Source: a bacterium
GTDB taxonomy: Bacteria > Atribacterota > JS1 > SB-45 > 34-128
Direction: 5' to 3'
DNA: 9,014 bases
Assembly (NCBI GenBank): GCA_018894595.1
Contig: JAHIPN010000327.1
Coordinates: 1 to 9,014 of the forward strand
Translations under genes and position numbers: made by a program
Notes under the pieces: generated by a model
What the model was told of the DNA's origin: nothing
The model's input: the letters and a program-made list of their open reading frames with translations, nothing else
The model's database searches: none
Shown: positions 6,038-9,014 of the stretch, one piece after another
Numbering within the stretch: the first letter of the stretch is position 1
Layout: the number at the start of each line of letters is the position of its first letter

Positions 6038-8002
6038 ATGATTTCCCTTGAAAATATCAGCATCGGATTCCAGGAGAAAGTTCTCTTTGAGAATTTAGCC
6101 TGGAGAATCCCCAGGGGCAGCCGCATCGGTCTGGTGGGCAATAACGGTACCGGAAAAACCACCCTATTTCGCACTATTGTAGGACTTGTTCAACCCGATA
6201 AAGGTAATATTACTTTACCACGAAATCAGCGGATTGGCTACCTTCCTCAGGATTTAATCGAACTAAAAAGTAACATCGACCTTATCTCTTACCTGAAGGA
6301 AAAATCAGGCATTGCTAAATTAGAACATTCCCTTAAAGCTTGTGAAGAACATCTAACTTCGCTTTCTGCTGAATCAAACAAATATCAAGCAGCTCTTAAA
6401 AAATATGAAAAAATAACCAACCTCTTTGAGCACCGAGGAGGTTATACTTTTTCTACCCAAGCTCATAAGGTTCTAAAAGGTTTAGGCTTCCGGGAAAAAG
6501 ATTTTACCAGGCAATGTAGTGAATTCTCCGGAGGATGGAAGATGCGGATAATCCTGGCTTCCATACTGCTTTCTTCACCGGATATAGTTTTACTTGACGA
6601 ACCTACCAACCATCTGGATACAGAAAGCTTGGAGTGGCTGGAAGGCTGGCTATTAAATTTTCCCGGGACCATAATAGTCATCTCTCATGATCGTTACTTT
6701 ATGGATAAACTTATGACCCAAATTGCAGAATTAGCTCATCAGAAATTGACCATCTACCAGGGAAACTTTTCCTACTATCTAAAAGAAAAAGTAAAACGAC
6801 AGGAACTTTTGCAAAAACAATCTAAAAACCAGCAGGATAAAATAGCTAAAACCGAAGCCTTTATCGAAAGATTTCGTTACAAAAACACTAAGGCAACACA
6901 GGTGCAAAGCAGAATAAAGATGCTGGAAAAAATGGAAATAGTAAAAATTGATAAAGCGCCAAAAAAAGCAGCCATCTATTTTCCCAAATGTCCCCGCAGC
7001 GGGGATAAAGTAGTTAGCACAGAAAACTTGGCTAAAGAATATGAGGAAATTGCTGTATTTAGCGGCTTAAATTTTACCTTACACCGTGGTGAAAAGATTG
7101 CCCTGGTAGGAGTAAATGGAGCAGGCAAATCTACCCTTTCCCGATTAATCAGCAAAAGAGAAAGTCCGACTGCCGGTAAAGTACATTTAGGACATAAAGT
7201 AAATCTGGCTTTCTTTTCTCAGGAGAGCTCTCAAAATCTCAACTATAATAATTCTGTCTGGGAGGAAATATCTGCCGAATCAAGTTCTATGACTACCGGA
7301 GAAAGGAGAAATTTGTTAGGAGCTTTTCTCTTTTCCGGTGATGCGATATACAAACCGATTAGTGTTCTCTCCGGAGGAGAAAAATCCCGCCTGGTTCTGG
7401 CAAAGATTCTGATGCAGGAATCTAATTTTCTGATACTCGATGAGCCGACCAATCACCTGGATATAATAACTAAAGAATTGTTTCAGCGAGCTTTATTAAA
7501 ATATTCGGGGACTATATTAATTGTATCTCATGACCGTTTCTTTTTAGACAATCTGATAGCCCGGGTAATTGAGATTCGGGATGGGCGGATTTATGATTAT
7601 CCCGGGAACTATTCCTATTTTATAGAAAAACGAGCTCAATTATTAGCAGAAATTAATGATAGTAACTTATCTACTGAAAGAGCGGAGAAGCAGAAGTCAA
7701 AAGTAAAAACTTTAAATAAGCTGAAAAAACGGAAAGAAGCAGAAGAACGGAATCGTATCTACCGACAAAATAAAGATATTCTGGATAAATTAAAATCGAT
7801 TGAAGAGAAGATAAAGATTTTAGAAAAAAATAAAGCTGCTATGGAAATTAAGCTATGCAATCCTGTAATACTTAAAGATTCAAATAAAGTCCAGAACTTA
7901 ATGATTGATTTAAAAAAATATAACCATGAGCTTGCTACTCTTAGCAAAATTCATAAACAACTTATCATCAGTTTGTCAAAAGACAGTCCTTTGACAAACT
8001 GA
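6038..8002 (+). CDS. ABC-F family ATP-binding protein (twin ATPase, ribosome-associated type)
   Basis: Two ABC ATPase domains sit in one chain with no membrane segment, the hallmark of ABC-F proteins, which bind the ribosomal E site and act as translation factors or in antibiotic protection. Domain 1 has Walker A GNNGTGKT (34-41), signature SGG (164-166), Walker B with D187-E188 followed by PTNHLD, and switch H217. Domain 2 has GVNGAGKS (358-365), LSGGE (444-448), D468-E469 and H498. Between them, about residues 240-330, is a basic helical linker with FIERFRYKNTKATQVQSR, the ribosome-contacting arm. A Lys/Glu-rich coiled coil (about 555-645) forms the C-terminus, as in Uup/YdiF/YheS-like members. 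At 654 aa it is complete. The ATG is supported by AGGAG (6024-6028) with a 9-base spacer. Residues 642-654 and the stop codon are encoded by a palindromic repeat (7963-8007). Housekeeping use is more likely than antibiotic resistance, but sequence alone does not decide this. Confidence 0.94.
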   Translation: MISLENISIGFQEKVLFENLAWRIPRGSRIGLVGNNGTGKTTLFRTIVGLVQPDKGNITLPRNQRIGYLPQDLIELKSNIDLISYLKEKSGIAKLEHSLKACEEHLTSLSAESNKYQAALKKYEKITNLFEHRGGYTFSTQAHKVLKGLGFREKDFTRQCSEFSGGWKMRIILASILLSSPDIVLLDEPTNHLDTESLEWLEGWLLNFPGTIIVISHDRYFMDKLMTQIAELAHQKLTIYQGNFSYYLKEKVKRQELLQKQSKNQQDKIAKTEAFIERFRYKNTKATQVQSRIKMLEKMEIVKIDKAPKKAAIYFPKCPRSGDKVVSTENLAKEYEEIAVFSGLNFTLHRGEKIALVGVNGAGKSTLSRLISKRESPTAGKVHLGHKVNLAFFSQESSQNLNYNNSVWEEISAESSSMTTGERRNLLGAFLFSGDAIYKPISVLSGGEKSRLVLAKILMQESNFLILDEPTNHLDIITKELFQRALLKYSGTILIVSHDRFFLDNLIARVIEIRDGRIYDYPGNYSYFIEKRAQLLAEINDSNLSTERAEKQKSKVKTLNKLKKRKEAEERNRIYRQNKDILDKLKSIEEKIKILEKNKAAMEIKLCNPVILKDSNKVQNLMIDLKKYNHELATLSKIHKQLIISLSKDSPLTN

Positions 8003-8007
8003 TGATA
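7963..8007. repeat. Hairpin repeat, TGTCA/TGACA family, copy 3, across the ABC-F stop codon
   Basis: Perfect 18-bp arms, TATCATCAGTTTGTCAAA (7963-7980) and its complement (7990-8007), enclose AGACAGTCC. On the minus strand the centre reads GGACTGTCT, matching the GGACTG core of the copy at 275-305, so this copy is in the opposite orientation. The TGTCA and TGACA arms are shared with the other two copies, while the outer ATCATCAG part is specific to this one. The ABC-F stop codon (8000-8002) lies inside the right arm. Confidence 0.85.
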
Positions 8008-8019
8008 TAATTATTTTTT
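7963..8019 (+). terminator. Possible terminator of the ABC-F gene
   Basis: The 18-bp stem at 7963-8007 is followed, after six bases, by a run of six T (8014-8019). Stem strength suits a rho-independent terminator, but the stem is not GC-rich at its base, the T-run is slightly displaced, and the stem begins inside the coding sequence where translating ribosomes would cover it. The position between two convergent genes fits a terminator role. Confidence 0.45.
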
Positions 8020-8043
8020 GTAGGGGTCAGATTTATCCGACCC
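8018..8043 (+). repeat. GTAGGGG-tagged palindrome with diverged arms
   Basis: TTGTAGGGG (8018-8026), the same nine-base tag as at 5736-5744, leads into an imperfect palindrome: GGGTC (8024-8028), GAT, TT, ATC and GACCC (8039-8043), with an A/C mismatch on either side of the GAT/ATC step. The arms differ from the GGGCAC arms at 5742-5761. It fills much of the short gap between the convergent ABC-F and zinc-ribbon membrane genes. Confidence 0.65.
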
Positions 8044-8069
8044 GTCCCTTCAAGTTTTAATCTCCCAAA

Positions 8070-8522
8070 TTAACTCTTCTCCATTTCATTCCAGGCCATA
8101 AAAATAGGGATAGCAACTATAATATCAACAGCACCAAAAAAATTTCCCATTACTATAAATGCGAATCCTAATATTCCAGTCAAAACAGCAACAATTAAAA
8201 AAATCTTTTTAGCTGAATCTTTGTCTCCTTCTTCAAACTTTTTCATCCCTAAAAAATATAGTACAGCACATAAAGCAGCTGAAATTATAAAACCTATACT
8301 ATCTCCCGTCATAAGAGATAATATAGCTAATGCCCCCAGGCCAGCTACTGAAATAATCATATAGGTCCTGGTATTTAATCCACTTCCACTTACTATTCTA
8401 CCTTTTGCAGGAGAAGAATTCGGAGAAGAACCTTTTTGTTCTCCTTTCAAATTAAAACCACATGATGGACAAAAAGTTACCTCACCTTCAATTTTTTTAC
8501 CACAATTTGGACAAAAAGACAT
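8070..8522 (-). CDS. Zinc-ribbon membrane protein, function unknown
   Basis: A 150-aa protein opening with a zinc ribbon of the CPNC/CPSC type (C4, C7, C18, C21), presumably binding one zinc ion on the cytoplasmic side. A Ser/Gly/Pro-rich linker (about 28-50) follows, then four hydrophobic segments at roughly 54-71, 75-92, 107-126 and 128-143; a charged loop (94-106, KKFEEGDKDSAKK) separates the two pairs. The ATG (8522-8520) has a GAGGGG ribosome site on the minus strand with a 6-base spacer. The gene follows another zinc-ribbon gene by 24 bases and is probably co-transcribed with it. I do not recognise a specific family; N-terminal zinc ribbons attached to small membrane domains are common and mostly uncharacterised. 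Confidence 0.85.
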   Translation of the reverse strand: MSFCPNCGKKIEGEVTFCPSCGFNLKGEQKGSSPNSSPAKGRIVSGSGLNTRTYMIISVAGLGALAILSLMTGDSIGFIISAALCAVLYFLGMKKFEEGDKDSAKKIFLIVAVLTGILGFAFIVMGNFFGAVDIIVAIPIFMAWNEMEKS

Positions 8523-8546
8523 TTTTTACCCCTCTTTTCCTCTTGA

Positions 8547-8996
8547 TTATTTTAATTTTGCTCCGCAATTCTGGCAGAACTTATCAGCTGCTCCCACAGG
8601 TTTACCACAGGAAGGACAACTATTCGAAGTTGAAGGCTCAGCCTTCTCTAGTACAGGTTCAGCAACTACTATTCCTAAATGTTCTTCTATCTTACTGAAT
8701 ATCTGTCTTGTTTCTCGTGAAGCCTGCCCCCAATCAATAAGAACTGTTTTCATTTTGGGCTTAATACCAATAGCCACAGTAGTTTCATTAGTATCAGGAA
8801 CAGATTTTACTTCAATAACTCCTTCTCCTCCGGTAGAAAATATAGTAAGCCCCGTAGATATATTGATTATTCCTTCTTCTTCATTTTTGTTGACTATTCC
8901 AATTTTAAGATCTTCCAAGGCCTTAGTAATAGCTGAAAAAACTTCCGAAAAACTCTTCTGATAACTTCTCGTCTCTCCTCTCTTTTCCGCTGCCAC
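8547..8996 (-). CDS. Zinc-ribbon protein with N-terminal alpha/beta domain, function unknown
   Basis: A 149-aa protein with no signal peptide or membrane segment. Residues 12-108 look like a compact alpha/beta domain: a helix (FSEVFSAITKALEDL), alternating strands including INISTGLTIFSTGGEGVIEV and ETTVAIGIKPK, then IDWGQASRETRQIFSKIEEHL. The pattern 'DWG' before a final helix recalls small domains seen with zinc ribbons elsewhere, but I cannot name the family. A linker rich in Glu, Ala and Pro leads to a C-terminal zinc ribbon (C127, C130, C141, C144). The start is GTG at 8996-8994: there is no ATG between it and the in-frame TAA at 9014-9012, and GGAGG at 9006-9010 is well placed. The gene is therefore complete despite lying against the window edge. 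It precedes the membrane zinc-ribbon gene by 24 bases. Confidence 0.85.
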   Translation of the reverse strand: MAAEKRGETRSYQKSFSEVFSAITKALEDLKIGIVNKNEEEGIINISTGLTIFSTGGEGVIEVKSVPDTNETTVAIGIKPKMKTVLIDWGQASRETRQIFSKIEEHLGIVVAEPVLEKAEPSTSNSCPSCGKPVGAADKFCQNCGAKLK

Positions 8997-9005
8997 TTTT
9001 AAATA

Positions 9006-9010
9006 CCTCC
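9006..9010 (-). promoter_or_regulatory. Ribosome binding site fixing the GTG start of the zinc-ribbon gene
   Basis: Minus-strand GGAGG lies 9 bases before GTG at 8996-8994. An in-frame TAA at 9014-9012 excludes any start further upstream, and no ATG or TTG lies between. This shows the gene is complete within the window. Confidence 0.75.
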
Positions 9011-9014
9011 ATTA

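Noticed and set aside
6038..8002. ABC-F gene as an antibiotic-resistance determinant
   Set aside because: The linker and C-terminal coiled coil resemble housekeeping Uup/YdiF/YheS-like members; nothing nearby suggests resistance or mobility of the gene.

Overview
The window is an AT-rich (roughly one third G+C by eye) bacterial chromosome segment with ordinary, tightly spaced genes and unusually many short palindromic repeats between them. The truncated binding protein at the left end has a signal peptide with a signal-peptidase-I type AxA site and no lipobox cysteine, which points to a free periplasmic protein and so to a diderm bacterium. SbcC is short (862 aa, Rad50-like in size). These traits, the base composition and the repeat types fit several poorly cultured, AT-rich bacterial lineages; the phylum cannot be fixed from this sequence alone.

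Layout from left to right. Positions 1-188 (minus) hold the N-terminus of a family-1 sugar-type ABC transporter substrate-binding protein. Positions 391-4221 (minus) hold sbcD followed by sbcC, 18 bases apart, encoding the SbcCD (Mre11-Rad50 type) DNA-end and hairpin nuclease. Positions 4320-5573 (minus) hold a HI0933/BaiN-type FAD flavoprotein, 98 bases upstream of sbcD. Positions 5574-6037 are a divergent intergenic region with at least three unrelated families of hairpin-forming repeats and an 8-bp tandem repeat. Positions 6038-8002 (plus) hold a complete twin-ATPase ABC-F protein. The ABC-F gene converges at 8003-8069 on two adjacent minus-strand genes (8547-8996 and 8070-8522), each encoding a small protein with one four-cysteine zinc ribbon, one apparently soluble and one with about four membrane segments.

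No defence island, CRISPR array, transposase, tRNA, rRNA or biosynthetic cluster is visible. SbcCD processes DNA ends and hairpins, ABC-F proteins act on the ribosome, and the flavoprotein and zinc-ribbon proteins have no firm role.

The notable content is non-coding. (1) A hairpin family with TGTCA...TGACA arms around a GGAC(T/G)G core occurs three times, at 275-305, 5598-5626 and 7963-8007; the last has an 18-bp perfect stem and encodes the C-terminus and stop codon of the ABC-F protein. (2) A GTAGGGG-tagged palindrome occurs as an inverted pair at 5736-5815 with one compensatory base-pair change, and a relative with different arms lies at 8018-8043. (3) A palindrome with ATTCCCGC/GCGGGAAT arms and a GAAA loop lies at 5843-5870, next to a decayed half copy. 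All resemble REP-type elements that spread without encoding their own transposase; none is encoded here.
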